In this document: piece by piece, positions 28,797 through 40,004 of the stretch | How positions within the stretch are numbered: the first letter of the stretch is position 1 | Layout: each line of letters begins with the position of its first letter | Source of the DNA: an uncultured Ruegeria sp. | GTDB lineage: Bacteria > Pseudomonadota > Alphaproteobacteria > Rhodobacterales > Rhodobacteraceae | NCBI RefSeq assembly: GCF_947500045.1 | Contig: NZ_CANMQQ010000002.1 | Span: forward strand, 400,208-464,207 | Length of the DNA: 64,000 bases | Direction: 5' to 3' | The notes under the pieces: model-generated | What the model saw: the letters and a program-made list of their open reading frames with translations, nothing else | What the model was told of the DNA's origin: nothing | Database searches by the model: none | Position numbers and translations under genes: made by a program

Positions 28797-29180
28797 ATGG
28801 GCTGCTCTTGTTTTTAAGTTTCCTCCATTATGGCAGGTGATGTGGTCCGGGGGAAGAGGGGCGCGAGGTGTTGTGGGTGGTTTGGCCACCAAGCCGTCCT
28901 TCGCTGCGTTTGCAACCAACCAAGTCCAAACGTCCGCTTTGCGCTGTCTTTGCGCTTGTAAAGTCTGGCGAGCTTCTCTGAAGCCGACATTCAGCCGGGA
29001 AAACACCTTGCGCTAGATTTGAGCCACGACGCGTGTCTATTGGGGTCGGGAACAAATGCTGCGAGTCAACTGGGCAGCTGGCAGCTAAAAGCGTGCACTT
29101 CTAATTTGGGTATAGTCGGTTGCCGCGCCATGTTGCCCAACCTTGAGGCCAAAGCCACTGGGTCACCCAACAAAATCATA

Positions 29181-29214
29181 CGGCAACCTTTGGTTCATCC
29201 AAAGGTTGCCGTTT
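29181..29214 (-). terminator. Hairpin downstream of the 882-aa gene, probable terminator
   Basis: CGGCAACCTTTGG-ttcat-CCAAAGGTTGCCG, 13-bp perfect arms, between parE upstream region and the defence-like ORF. Confidence 0.6.
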
Positions 29215-29287
29215 CATAAGATATATGTTGTGGCACTGCATTATTTTTTTCGGATCCTACCACGGCTCGCAATATGCTATCAATCCC

Positions 29288-31936
29288 CTAAAATTCTACT
29301 AACGACCCTTTCAGTCGTTCGTTGGCTGTATTGTATTCTTTTATCTTTACAATGACTTGATCACCTTCCTCCAGTTCACTGAAGACTACATGAGACGACT
29401 TGCCAAAGTCTGACTGATGCACAAAGCAGTCCATTCCCGAATCAAGTTCAACAAAAATGCCGTAGTTCTGAATTGATGCAACTTGACCCAAGTGTTCTGA
29501 TCCGCGTGGGAAATCTTCCGCGATGCGACTCTTTGCTGAGTAGCCATCACTCTTTACCTCTTTTGACTCAACAAATCTCGTGAGGCTAGCAACCATCTCA
29601 GTGTGTGACCATGAAAAGCTATCTGGTGCTATCTGGTTTTCAAGAAAAAACTGCGACCCGTAACCACTTAAGTAGTTCACCAGGGAAACACTACTGCTTA
29701 GCGCGGCATCTTTTGAACCGGCCTTGAAAAGACCTCTCCCAACAAGGTTGTCCGCAATTCTGTTGGCCACCATGGAGTCCCTGAAGAAGGTGTCTTCCGA
29801 GACAATTGAAAGATAGTTGATGTTTCGAATTACGTTGAGGTGAGTGAACCCAGACGCTGTCAATACAACCAAGTCATCTATGTCAACAGTCTTCGTTAAT
29901 CCTTCTGTCATGACTAGTTCTGATTGCACTAGTGATGCTACCTCAGCAATAGTGCGTTCCCTAGCATGCCCGAGACCTTGCATCACTTGAACTAAGGTTT
30001 CAACTTTGTGGAAACCTTTTGTGTTGTTTGGGCCCGAAACTTTGAAGTTCTCTTTGAGCCAACATAGAATATCTAGTCGAACGAACGGATCTGGAAGCTC
30101 GTCTCGTGGGTCAGAATGAAAAACATTGACTAGCCTAGACTTTTCATCGCTAAAGTAACGACGATTTCCTTTTAGGAGCACTCGATAAACCAAGTGGGAG
30201 GGTAAGCGGTATTCCCCGTTCGAGAGGCGCATCTTAAGGATGTCATCAGCGCTGATATGTCCTGACTTACAAAAATCCAGAACTACTTCGAGCCCTCGGC
30301 GAATATTTCGTCCAGCCAATCCTTTGATAATAGATTTGAAGTGCTTGTCTTGAAACAGAGTGGTGATGATACACCGCATAAAGTTCGCAACTTCGTTTCT
30401 GCCACAGCTTACTATTACACCATTTTCCGTACTGAATCTGAATTTTTCCGGATTGCTACCGACAGATCTCAATAGGTATCCCATTCTCGCAGACAGCACT
30501 TTTTCCAGAAGCGGTGCCTCAATTCGGAATACCAAGTCCTTAATTACGGTATCCAACGGTGGGAGGTCTGAGTAAGTATCGTAAGTCGTGTCCCGAAGAG
30601 GTAGAAAAATTAGACACCTAAATTCATTCTTCAACCATGCTGCGACCTCGAACATTAACAACTGATCATCCCGTGTTCTCTTGTCACAGTTGTCCAAGAC
30701 AATCACTAGGAGAAGCCCTCTCTCTTCGAAAAGAAGAGAAATCAAATTTACAAGCGTCTGCCTGGTGTCTCCCTGCAAGCGCTTCATTTCCTCAGCCAGT
30801 ATTTCCAGGTGCTGGATTGAATCTGGTGGGAAAAATGCGGCTCGCCCTTTAGCAACCGCACCCAACTCCTTTGAGTACAGTTTTTTTAAGAAGTCCAAGG
30901 ATTCGAAATCTATTTCCGGAAAAATGTATCGTATTTTTTTTGATATCGCGTCTAATATCCAGTCGTATATCTCAGTCTTTGACAACGGTGCATTGTTCAA
31001 GTCAACATTAACCCACCGCGTGGATTGTACGAGACTTTGTGGGAGGGCTTTTAACCTCAAAAATTCCGTAAATGTTGACTTTCCAGCTCCAACGCCGCCG
31101 ACCAATAAGCACAGTTCGTTTTTCAGCCGATCTCTATTCTCGAAAGTTCCTAGTGTCTCGAAAATCTCCGTCGGGTTCTCTGTGTCGTTAATAGTGTTAG
31201 AGTCTCTCTGGTGAGGCGGAATAGTTGCACGTAGAACCCTGTCGATAGGGGCCACATGAGACTCCCGGCGTTTAGATCGGATGTAGGCATTTTCTACAAT
31301 CCCGGCCTTTTCCTCAATGGTTTCCGGGTTGAATAGTGATTGATATTCGAGAGAAACGTTCGAGCCAAAATCGTTTGCACCAACAGATTCGTTGATTACT
31401 GATTTTCCGCCCAGAGAGAAAACAGGCTTGGTGTACTTGGCCACACCGCGTATTTCAGATCTGATAGCAGAAACCCTTGACGCTACGACATCTCTTCCGC
31501 CAAACCTCAGAAGGTCAATAAAATCTTGGTTTGTTACACTACAATTCTCAACGTTTAGATCAATTGCAGGGCTCTGTTGATCCGAAAACCCAGCTATCAG
31601 CCGCAACCCATTTGTCGCAATAATTCGCTCACATGGGTTTACTCTATTATCATACAACGCATTTATCTCATGCGCATACAGTCGAGCTTCACGAAAAGCC
31701 TCTTCAAGATTATCGTCGTTTGGCTCTTTCGCCTCAACAATCAAAGAGGGGACCCCATCGATAACTATAGCGTAATCAGGATAGTAGAGTTTTTGACTAC
31801 GCCCCTTACCAATCACTATCTTCCGAATGTCGCGCTTTGTTTGGATATCATCAGGAAAGAAATCCAAGCCATCTGGAGAACTTTTGGTCAGAAGCCCATA
31901 AACAAATTTCTGCTCTACATCACTTTCCGTGAACAT
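29288..31936 (-). CDS. Multidomain HsdR_N-like nuclease / P-loop NTPase / S1 RNA-binding protein (candidate defence protein, 882 aa)
   Basis: N-term MFTESDVEQKFVYGLL...YYPDYAIVIDGVPSLIVEAKEPND (D-x13-ExK); Walker A LLVGGVGAGKSTF; Walker B LLLVIVLDNCDKR; C-term GQVASIQNYGIFVELDSGMDCFVHQSDFG S1 fold; AGGA Shine-Dalgarno upstream of ATG at 31936. Confidence 0.85.
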   Translation of the reverse strand: MFTESDVEQKFVYGLLTKSSPDGLDFFPDDIQTKRDIRKIVIGKGRSQKLYYPDYAIVIDGVPSLIVEAKEPNDDNLEEAFREARLYAHEINALYDNRVNPCERIIATNGLRLIAGFSDQQSPAIDLNVENCSVTNQDFIDLLRFGGRDVVASRVSAIRSEIRGVAKYTKPVFSLGGKSVINESVGANDFGSNVSLEYQSLFNPETIEEKAGIVENAYIRSKRRESHVAPIDRVLRATIPPHQRDSNTINDTENPTEIFETLGTFENRDRLKNELCLLVGGVGAGKSTFTEFLRLKALPQSLVQSTRWVNVDLNNAPLSKTEIYDWILDAISKKIRYIFPEIDFESLDFLKKLYSKELGAVAKGRAAFFPPDSIQHLEILAEEMKRLQGDTRQTLVNLISLLFEERGLLLVIVLDNCDKRTRDDQLLMFEVAAWLKNEFRCLIFLPLRDTTYDTYSDLPPLDTVIKDLVFRIEAPLLEKVLSARMGYLLRSVGSNPEKFRFSTENGVIVSCGRNEVANFMRCIITTLFQDKHFKSIIKGLAGRNIRRGLEVVLDFCKSGHISADDILKMRLSNGEYRLPSHLVYRVLLKGNRRYFSDEKSRLVNVFHSDPRDELPDPFVRLDILCWLKENFKVSGPNNTKGFHKVETLVQVMQGLGHARERTIAEVASLVQSELVMTEGLTKTVDIDDLVVLTASGFTHLNVIRNINYLSIVSEDTFFRDSMVANRIADNLVGRGLFKAGSKDAALSSSVSLVNYLSGYGSQFFLENQIAPDSFSWSHTEMVASLTRFVESKEVKSDGYSAKSRIAEDFPRGSEHLGQVASIQNYGIFVELDSGMDCFVHQSDFGKSSHVVFSELEEGDQVIVKIKEYNTANERLKGSLVEF

Positions 31937-32490
31937 AGTTTTTCCTATATTATTGAGGCAGCACAAGATGTTGCGTTGTAGTATTTGTACGGCTTGCATC
32001 GACATTGGCAAGGAGTAAACGGTGCAACAGGATCTTTGTAGCCATTCGCTTCTTCGCCAAGCTTGAGTTACCCACTGGGCTAACAAAATACTTGCTCTAA
32101 CCTTCAAGCCAAAAAGTTACTTTTCTATGGTGAAGATGTCGAACTCATCGAGCACTTAGAGATGATGTGCCGCAAGTGGTTGCCACGTAATGCCCATTTG
32201 CTGAGCAAGTCGAACGTGCAGAAGTGCTATAGCTGGACCCTGGCAAATGTCTGGTTTGTCCAGCCTCATGACCAATGCAGCGAGAGATTGCCTAGATCCG
32301 CTAGCTGGGGCTTGGAGTTTGGTCGGACGTCTGCTTCGAGCAGTGAGCGCCCTTTCGCGATTGCAGCATTCTTTCCTTGTGGCAATGGCGGGAGTGGGCT
32401 CTTAGTGAATACTCGTCGATTTCGTCTCGCTACCTGATCAAAGCGCTCTTAGTCTGCGGACACGAAGCAATCGAGACAACAGGAACCCAA

Positions 32491-33099
32491 ATGAGCTGGA
32501 TCAAAACCATCCCCTACGCTGAGGCGACGGGTAAGCTGCGTAAACTCTATGACCGTGTGACCGGGCCGGATAACAATGTCGATAACATCATGATGGCGCA
32601 TTCGTTGCGGCCTCATTCGATGGAAGCCCATATGGCGGTCTACAAGAATGTGCTGCACCACTCGGCCAATACGGTGCCCAAGTGGTTTCTGGAAGTGCTC
32701 GGTGTTTGGGTCAGTGCGCTGAATCGGTGCGGGTATTGTGTTGAACATCACTTTTCCGGGCTGCAGCGGTTGTTGCAAGATGAAGCGCGCGGAGATGCGA
32801 TCCGGGCCGCGATTGAAGCGGGTGACCCTGCTTCGGCCCCTTTGGACCCGGCGCAAGTGGCCGCGATGGGGTATGCGCGTAAATTGACCGAGGCACCGGG
32901 CGATCTGACCGAGGCGGATATCATCGCCCTGCGCAATGCCGGTTGGGAAGACGGAGAGATCCTTGAGATCAACCAGGTGTGTTCGTATTTTTCCTATGCG
33001 AACAGGACCGTGCTTGGGCTGGGGTGTTCGACCGACGGGGATGTTCTGGGGCTGTCGCCAAACAACTCGGACAATCCAGACGATTGGGGACATCGGTGA
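32491..33099 (+). CDS. AhpD-like / carboxymuconolactone decarboxylase family peroxidase-related protein
   Basis: TVPKWFLEVLGVWVSALNRCGYCVEHHFSGLQ (CxxC-H AhpD motif). Confidence 0.85.
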   Translation: MSWIKTIPYAEATGKLRKLYDRVTGPDNNVDNIMMAHSLRPHSMEAHMAVYKNVLHHSANTVPKWFLEVLGVWVSALNRCGYCVEHHFSGLQRLLQDEARGDAIRAAIEAGDPASAPLDPAQVAAMGYARKLTEAPGDLTEADIIALRNAGWEDGEILEINQVCSYFSYANRTVLGLGCSTDGDVLGLSPNNSDNPDDWGHR

Positions 33100-33206
33100 G
33101 CGAGGAAACGAGGGGCCACCATTCCCCGATGCTGAAGTGGCGGCTGTTCAGTGTGATCAGCGAGGATCGTTTGGCTTTTCATGTCCGGACAGCGGGAAAC
33201 CCATAG
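33096..33206 (+). CDS. Small ORF (36 aa) overlapping the preceding stop codon
   Basis: GTG start in GTGA overlap: VSEETRGHHSPMLKWRLFSVISEDRLAFHVRTAGNP. Confidence 0.25.
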   Translation: MSEETRGHHSPMLKWRLFSVISEDRLAFHVRTAGNP

Positions 33207-33285
33207 GCAAATTGACACCAGTCAAAGCGCGGACTGAAGCCACGTGCTAGTCGTTCCCCGGACCGTGGAACCGAGGAGAACATGC

Positions 33286-34215
33286 ATGGATGCCAAGCCC
33301 CAGATCACACAGAAATCACCCCGGATCGAAGCTGTAACTATCCCCGCAGCGGACAGTCCTTCGCCCAGCCCCGAGAAAATCCGGCAGGCTTTTGAAAGCG
33401 GTAAGTATCCGTACGGCCGTAAGATGGCGCGCAAGGATTATGAGGCGCAGAAAGCCGAGCTGCAGGCAGAGCTGCTGAAGGTCCAATTATGGGCGCGGGA
33501 CACCGGGCAGCGATTTGTGTTGTTGTTTGAGGGTCGCGACGCTGCGGGAAAGGGCGGAACCATAAAAAGGTTCATGGAGCACCTTAATCCACGTCTGGCG
33601 CGGGTCGTTGCGTTGAACAAACCGACGGATGAGGAAAAGGGGCAGTGGTATTATCAGCGTTATGTCCAACAACTTCCGACTGTCGGTGAAATGGTTTTTT
33701 ATGACAGGTCCTGGTACAACCGTGCGGGTGTTGAACGGGTCATGGGTTTCTGCTCGCCCAATGAATATCTGGAGTTTATGCGGCAAACGCCCGAGTTGGA
33801 GCGGATGCTGGTGCGCTCGGGTATTCAGCTCTATAAATACTGGTTTTCTGTCACGCAGGAAGAACAGCAACGCCGCTTCCGGAGTCGCGAGACCGATCCG
33901 CTGAAGCAGTGGAAGCTATCTCCGATCGACAAGGCCAGCCTGAGCAAATGGGATGATTATACCGAGGCGAAAGAGGCGATGTTCTTTTACACGGACACCG
34001 CAGATGCGCCTTGGACCATTGTCAAATCCAATGACAAGAAACGCGCACGCCTGAACTGCATGCGTCACTTCCTGTCTACGCTGGACTATCCCGATAAGGA
34101 CGACCGGATCGTGGGGGAACCTGATCCGCTGATCGTCGGACAGGCCCATCATGTAATCCAACGCTCAGATCACATCCTCGGAACGGCATTACACCCTGAT
34201 TCCAAAACTACCTAA
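33286..34215 (+). CDS. ppk2: Polyphosphate kinase 2
   Basis: VLLFEGRDAAGKGGTIKRFMEHLNPR...WYYQRYVQQLPTVGEMVFYDRSWYNRAGVERVMGF. Confidence 0.95.
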   Translation: MDAKPQITQKSPRIEAVTIPAADSPSPSPEKIRQAFESGKYPYGRKMARKDYEAQKAELQAELLKVQLWARDTGQRFVLLFEGRDAAGKGGTIKRFMEHLNPRLARVVALNKPTDEEKGQWYYQRYVQQLPTVGEMVFYDRSWYNRAGVERVMGFCSPNEYLEFMRQTPELERMLVRSGIQLYKYWFSVTQEEQQRRFRSRETDPLKQWKLSPIDKASLSKWDDYTEAKEAMFFYTDTADAPWTIVKSNDKKRARLNCMRHFLSTLDYPDKDDRIVGEPDPLIVGQAHHVIQRSDHILGTALHPDSKTT

Positions 34216-34351
34216 TTGCGGGAACAAAGTGTAAGCGCGGCCAGCACCCTGCGGGGTGGTGGCTTTTCATTGCTTAGCTGATTTGAGTCTCACTTTGATT
34301 TTTTTGGTTGGGCTCTTGTCTCTGGTCAAGGGCAGGCCTAAGGCTGGCGGG

Positions 34352-35719
34352 ATGAGCAAGGTCATGACATATCCCGGCCATATCCGCGCGATCGCGGTGT
34401 TAGGGCTCCCTTTGATTGGCGGGCACCTGGCCCAGTTTGCAATCGGGCTGACTGATACTGTCATGTTGGGCAGGTACAGTGTTGAAGCATTGGCAGCGGT
34501 GACGGTGGCAAGCAGCTTTTTCTTTGTGCTCTTTTTATTTGGTGCCGGTTTTGGGCTGGCGGTAATGCCCATGGTAGCAACCTCAGCTGCAGAAGAGGAT
34601 GAGACCAGCATTCGCCGCGCTACCCGTATGGGGCTTTGGTTGTCATTGCTTTATGCCATCGTGATAATACCGTTGCTGTGGTGGTCCCATCCCATTCTGA
34701 TTGCACTGGAACAAGAACCTGAGGTCGCCGAAACCGCTTCGCGCTATTTGCGGGTCGCTGGTTGGGGGCTATTCCCGGCACTATTGGTGATGGTACTGAA
34801 ATCCTATCTGGCCGCTCTGGAACGAACCCAGATCGTTTTGTGGATCACTGTCGTGGCCGCCGTGGTGAATGGCCTGACGAACTATGCACTGATTTTCGGT
34901 AATTGGGGTGCGCCCGAAATGGGTGTAACTGGTGCTGCGATTGCGTCGGTTATGACGCAACTGGTGTCTTTGGTGGCAGTTGTAGTTTACGCGGTCAAGG
35001 CGTTGCCAGAACACAGTTTGTTCCAAAGATTCTGGCGCCCTGATTGGGAGATGTTCGGCAGGGTTTTTCGGCTGGGTGTACCCATCGGATTGACTACTTT
35101 GGCCGAAGTTTCCCTGTTCGCAACGTCTGCATTTATGATGGGTTGGATTGGACAAGTCCCGTTGGCCGCGCACGGAATTGCGCTTAACCTCACGTCGGCA
35201 ACTTTCATGGTGCATCTTGGCCTTTCAAATGTGGCCACGATCCGGGCTGGCAACGCGCTTGGCCGCAAAGATCGGGCGCATCTGGAGAAAGGTGCAATCA
35301 CCATCACGGCCATGTCTTTGGTCATGTCGGTCCTGACAATCATTTTGTTTCTGACCTGTGCCGAACCTTTGATTTCACTGTTTGTTGAGGCGGGTGACCC
35401 CAAACGCCCACAAATCGTACTAATAGGGACCGGGCTGTTGGCCATGGCGGCACTGTTCCAGTTGGTCGACGGTGCACAGGTCATCGCGCTGGGCCTGCTT
35501 CGGGGTCTGCAAGACGCAAAGATTCCGATGGTGATGGCCGCGCTCAGCTATTGGGCAATCGGGATCCCGGCCTCGTATTACTTTGGATTCACCCAAGGTA
35601 TGGAGGGTATTGGCATCTGGCTTGGCCTCGTGCTGGGATTGGCCCTTGCCGCTGTATTGCTGATGGGACGGTTCTGGTTGCGGTCGGTACGCGAAGTTGG
35701 CGTTGCTCCCGCCGAATAG
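34352..35719 (+). CDS. MATE family efflux transporter
   Basis: LGLPLIGGHLAQFAIGLTDTVMLGRYSVEALAAVTVASS; 12-TM pattern. Confidence 0.92.
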   Translation: MSKVMTYPGHIRAIAVLGLPLIGGHLAQFAIGLTDTVMLGRYSVEALAAVTVASSFFFVLFLFGAGFGLAVMPMVATSAAEEDETSIRRATRMGLWLSLLYAIVIIPLLWWSHPILIALEQEPEVAETASRYLRVAGWGLFPALLVMVLKSYLAALERTQIVLWITVVAAVVNGLTNYALIFGNWGAPEMGVTGAAIASVMTQLVSLVAVVVYAVKALPEHSLFQRFWRPDWEMFGRVFRLGVPIGLTTLAEVSLFATSAFMMGWIGQVPLAAHGIALNLTSATFMVHLGLSNVATIRAGNALGRKDRAHLEKGAITITAMSLVMSVLTIILFLTCAEPLISLFVEAGDPKRPQIVLIGTGLLAMAALFQLVDGAQVIALGLLRGLQDAKIPMVMAALSYWAIGIPASYYFGFTQGMEGIGIWLGLVLGLALAAVLLMGRFWLRSVREVGVAPAE

Positions 35720-35722
35720 GCT

Positions 35723-36124
35723 TCAGTCCTTAGTGAACCGGTCAGATTTCTTGCGCACCAGCACTGACCGCAGATCGTGCATCGCCATCAACAGCCGATC
35801 AGTGATCTCTTCCAGTTGCTCATCCGTGGCTTTGGATTGCGCCCATTGCGTGGTGAGGTTCAGGTGGTCGACCGCGCGGTGAATATCATCCATATCGCGG
35901 CGGGACAGCAATTCCCTACGCTCATCCATCCAACGGGCGATTTCAGCTTTGTCGGTATCGGTCAGGGCGCGTTGACCCTGCGGCTTAACCTCGCCGTTGC
36001 GGATGTTGATCACAGCGATCTGGTCCATCTCGATCCGGCGTTGGCGATTTTCCGTGTCGATCTTGAACACTGCGGCACCGTTCTCGCGGACACGAAAGTA
36101 GTACTCGGGCAGGGCAGTGGACAT
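35723..36124 (-). CDS. Conserved hypothetical protein (133 aa)
   Basis: MSTALPEYYFRVRENGAAVFKIDTENRQRRIEMDQIAVINIRNGEVKPQGQRALT; between convergent and codirectional genes with no better ORF. Confidence 0.65.
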   Translation of the reverse strand: MSTALPEYYFRVRENGAAVFKIDTENRQRRIEMDQIAVINIRNGEVKPQGQRALTDTDKAEIARWMDERRELLSRRDMDDIHRAVDHLNLTTQWAQSKATDEQLEEITDRLLMAMHDLRSVLVRKKSDRFTKD

Positions 36125-36138
36125 ATGATCCTCCGGGG

Positions 36139-37362
<1,224 letters not shown>

Positions 37363-37433
37363 TCAGCCTGACTGTCATAGGGTGCGCCGAAATATCGATC
37401 AAGCCAATTGATTTCCACCTATTGGAGACCCCG

Positions 37434-37826
37434 ATGAATAACGAAACTGACTGGTTCGGACCGGATACCGCTACATTCGGGGATCGCGTTGCTGGTGCGC
37501 GCGAAGTGGCGGGTATGACCCAAACACAATTGGCCCGCCGTCTTGGGGTCAAAAAGGCGACGATCACCGCGTGGGAGGATGATTTGTCCGAGCCCCGTGC
37601 CAACAAGCTGTCGATGATGGCGGGGATGTTGAACGTGTCAATCATGTGGTTGCTGACCGGTGAGGGCGACGGCACGGACGCCACCGCGCTGGATGGGAAC
37701 GTAGATGCCGAACTGCACGATCTCGTGGTCGAGCTTCGTTCCATCCGGGGTGAGATGCGCGCCAGTTCCGAGCGTTTGGCCCGTGTGGAAAAGGCTATGC
37801 GCCTTAAGCTGGAACGCGCGCAATGA
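37434..37826 (+). CDS. XRE family helix-turn-helix transcriptional regulator
   Basis: FGDRVAGAREVAGMTQTQLARRLGVKKATITAWEDDLSEPRANKLSMMAGMLNVSIMWLLTGEG. Confidence 0.88.
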   Translation: MNNETDWFGPDTATFGDRVAGAREVAGMTQTQLARRLGVKKATITAWEDDLSEPRANKLSMMAGMLNVSIMWLLTGEGDGTDATALDGNVDAELHDLVVELRSIRGEMRASSERLARVEKAMRLKLERAQ

Positions 37827-38080
37827 CCGAGCCTCGGGATACACGGATCAAGCGCATGAAGATGCGTTCGATGCGGCGCGGTATCAAAGAGATGGATTTG
37901 ATCCTGACGGCCTATGCCGATCGCAACCTGTCATTGATGGATGAGGACGGGCTGAATACCTACGATGCTTTGCTGCATGAAAATGATCAGGACCTGTATC
38001 AATGGGTTACAGGTCAGGCCAACCCTCCAGTACAGCTGGCCGACCTGATTGCGGATATCGCACAAACCTTTCAAAAATAA
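37823..38080 (+). CDS. sdhE: Succinate dehydrogenase assembly factor (SdhE/Sdh5 family)
   Basis: IKRMKMRSMRRGIKEMDLILTAYADRNLSLMDEDGLNTYDALLHENDQDLYQWVTG. Confidence 0.9.
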   Translation: MTEPRDTRIKRMKMRSMRRGIKEMDLILTAYADRNLSLMDEDGLNTYDALLHENDQDLYQWVTGQANPPVQLADLIADIAQTFQK

Positions 38081-38157
38081 GTAATATTCTGGCTTAACCG
38101 ATTTTTCGGGAATTCGCGTCATGTTTTCAGAAACAGCGCGATGAATCGGAGGATTGA

Positions 38158-38655
38158 ATGAGTATGGAATTGCAGGTCACCGCGCCGGGGACCAAAGGGT
38201 TCATGACAAGTTATCTTGAGGCATTGGCGCTGGTCGAACGTCTGCACCGTTTGCTTCTGGACGTCATCAAAGATGAATTCGAACGCGTCGGTGTTTTGGA
38301 AATCAATGCAGTGCAGGCGTTGCTGCTGTTCAACATCGGCGATCATGAGGTCACAGCCGGAGAGTTAAAGAGCCGTGGCTACTATCAGGGCAGCAATGTC
38401 AGCTATAACCTCAAAAAACTGGTTGAGATGGGTTATATGCACCATCAGAGGTGCGAGATTGACCGCCGGTCGGTTCGGGTGCGCCTGACCCCGCGTGGGC
38501 GCGAGATTCGTGATATCGTTTCAGAGCTGTTTGCGCGTCATGCGGAAGGGTTGCAAAACCGTGACGTGATTGCTGCCGACGGGATTGATGAGATCACCAA
38601 CTCCCTGCGTCGGGTTGAGCGGTACTGGACTGACCAAATCCGTTACATCTATTGA
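38158..38655 (+). CDS. MarR-like winged-helix transcriptional regulator
   Basis: LEINAVQALLLFNIGDHEVTAGELKSRGYYQGSNVSYNLKKLVEMGYMHHQRCEIDRRSVRVRLTPRGREI. Confidence 0.85.
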   Translation: MSMELQVTAPGTKGFMTSYLEALALVERLHRLLLDVIKDEFERVGVLEINAVQALLLFNIGDHEVTAGELKSRGYYQGSNVSYNLKKLVEMGYMHHQRCEIDRRSVRVRLTPRGREIRDIVSELFARHAEGLQNRDVIAADGIDEITNSLRRVERYWTDQIRYIY

Positions 38656-38697
38656 TCCGCGACAGGTTGGTGCGCACGAAACCGATGCTCAGGCCGA

Positions 38698-39432
38698 TCA
38701 GTCCACCTTGCCCGATTGCCAGGCGCTGAGCTCCAAACCCTTAAGCTCTCGTTCAAGTTTGCGCCGCATGGCACGCTCGAAATCCTCAAAACCCGCAGCA
38801 ATCTCAAGGAATGCTCCGGGCCCATGCAGGACGTTTTCCTGAAAGAATGGTATCAGGTCCATTTCACCTTCAAAATCGGCGGCGTTGATCACCAGTCCAT
38901 TCACAGTCGTGTTTTCGAACGGAAAGTGCTTGTAGGCGATTTGTGGCCCGTAACCATCATTGTTCTTGCCGTCGCCCGAAATATCAATGGTTTGGAAAAG
39001 GCAACGGGGGGCGCGTTGCATAAGTTTGGCACCATACGCCAAAGCGTGTCCCATCGCTGTAGGGGAGTCATTGGCAGACCGCTCGGACAAGCCTATGCCA
39101 TGTGCGGCTGTGACAAGATCGGCGGCAGTTTCAATCATCTGCCAATCCAGTAGAAGCTTCTGATTAAAGTTACCGGACCATTCGTAGACCGCTAGCGCGA
39201 CAGGCAGCGGAGACTTGAAGAACGCCTCTTGCACCTCTGGCGCGATCAGAGCAGCAGCCAACCCCTTGCGTTGCAACGCATCCTCGGTCGCATCAACCGA
39301 GGTTGAGATGTCCATCGCAAGGGCCAGAGCAAGGCGACACTGCTCGGCCCAAACGGGGCTGCCCGCAAAGAACAGCCCCAAGGGTGCCATCCACCGGATC
39401 ACCAGTGCCCGGCGCTTTCCATACTTGCCCAA
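38698..39432 (-). CDS. DUF1194 (VWA-like) domain secreted protein
   Basis: [40 protein letters not shown]...[18 protein letters not shown]. Confidence 0.85.
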   Translation of the reverse strand: MGKYGKRRALVIRWMAPLGLFFAGSPVWAEQCRLALALAMDISTSVDATEDALQRKGLAAALIAPEVQEAFFKSPLPVALAVYEWSGNFNQKLLLDWQMIETAADLVTAAHGIGLSERSANDSPTAMGHALAYGAKLMQRAPRCLFQTIDISGDGKNNDGYGPQIAYKHFPFENTTVNGLVINAADFEGEMDLIPFFQENVLHGPGAFLEIAAGFEDFERAMRRKLERELKGLELSAWQSGKVD

Positions 39433-39827
39433 GGCTCTGCCGGGTTCAGCGCTTCGCCGTTCTGCAACAATTCAACCGAAATATTGTCGGGCGAGCGTAC
39501 GAACGCCATACGCCCGTCGCGTGGCGGACGGTTGATTACAACACCATTGTCCTGAAGGCGCTGGCAGGTTTCATAGATATTGTCGACGCCATAAGCGAGG
39601 TGACCAAAATGGCGGCTATCGCTGGGCAGTTTATCATCTCCGTCCCAGTTATAGGTCAGCTCGATGGGGGCATCTTCCTGTCCTGGCGGTGCGAGGAACA
39701 CCAATGTGAACCGTCCTGCTTCGCTTTCATAGCGACGCGTCTCTTTCAGGCCCAGAAGCTGATAAAATGCCAAGGATTTTTCAAGGTCCTGCACGCGGAC
39801 CATGGTGTGGAGGTATGTCAGCCCCAT
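39399..39827 (-). CDS. gloA: Lactoylglutathione lyase / glyoxalase I
   Basis: [46 protein letters not shown]...ELTYNWDGD...[22 protein letters not shown]. Confidence 0.9.
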   Translation of the reverse strand: MGLTYLHTMVRVQDLEKSLAFYQLLGLKETRRYESEAGRFTLVFLAPPGQEDAPIELTYNWDGDDKLPSDSRHFGHLAYGVDNIYETCQRLQDNGVVINRPPRDGRMAFVRSPDNISVELLQNGEALNPAEPWASMESAGHW

Positions 39828-40004
39828 CGTGACTTTCCTTACTTTGATTGTGATGCCCAGCACCTTAGCGCGCAACGATGTCATGTCGAGGGGCAGGTCG
39901 GACACATTTCCGAATTTGCGCGCCAAGCCGCACATATCGCGGTTCCGGTGGCTACTAAGCCGATATATAGTGGTGGGCGACTCATTGCTGGAAAGGATAA
40001 TTTC

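Noticed and set aside
29288-31936. Calling the 882-aa gene a type I restriction R subunit
   Set aside because: Only the HsdR_N-like nuclease part is shared; no SF2 helicase motifs, no hsdM or hsdS nearby, and an S1 domain at the C-terminus.
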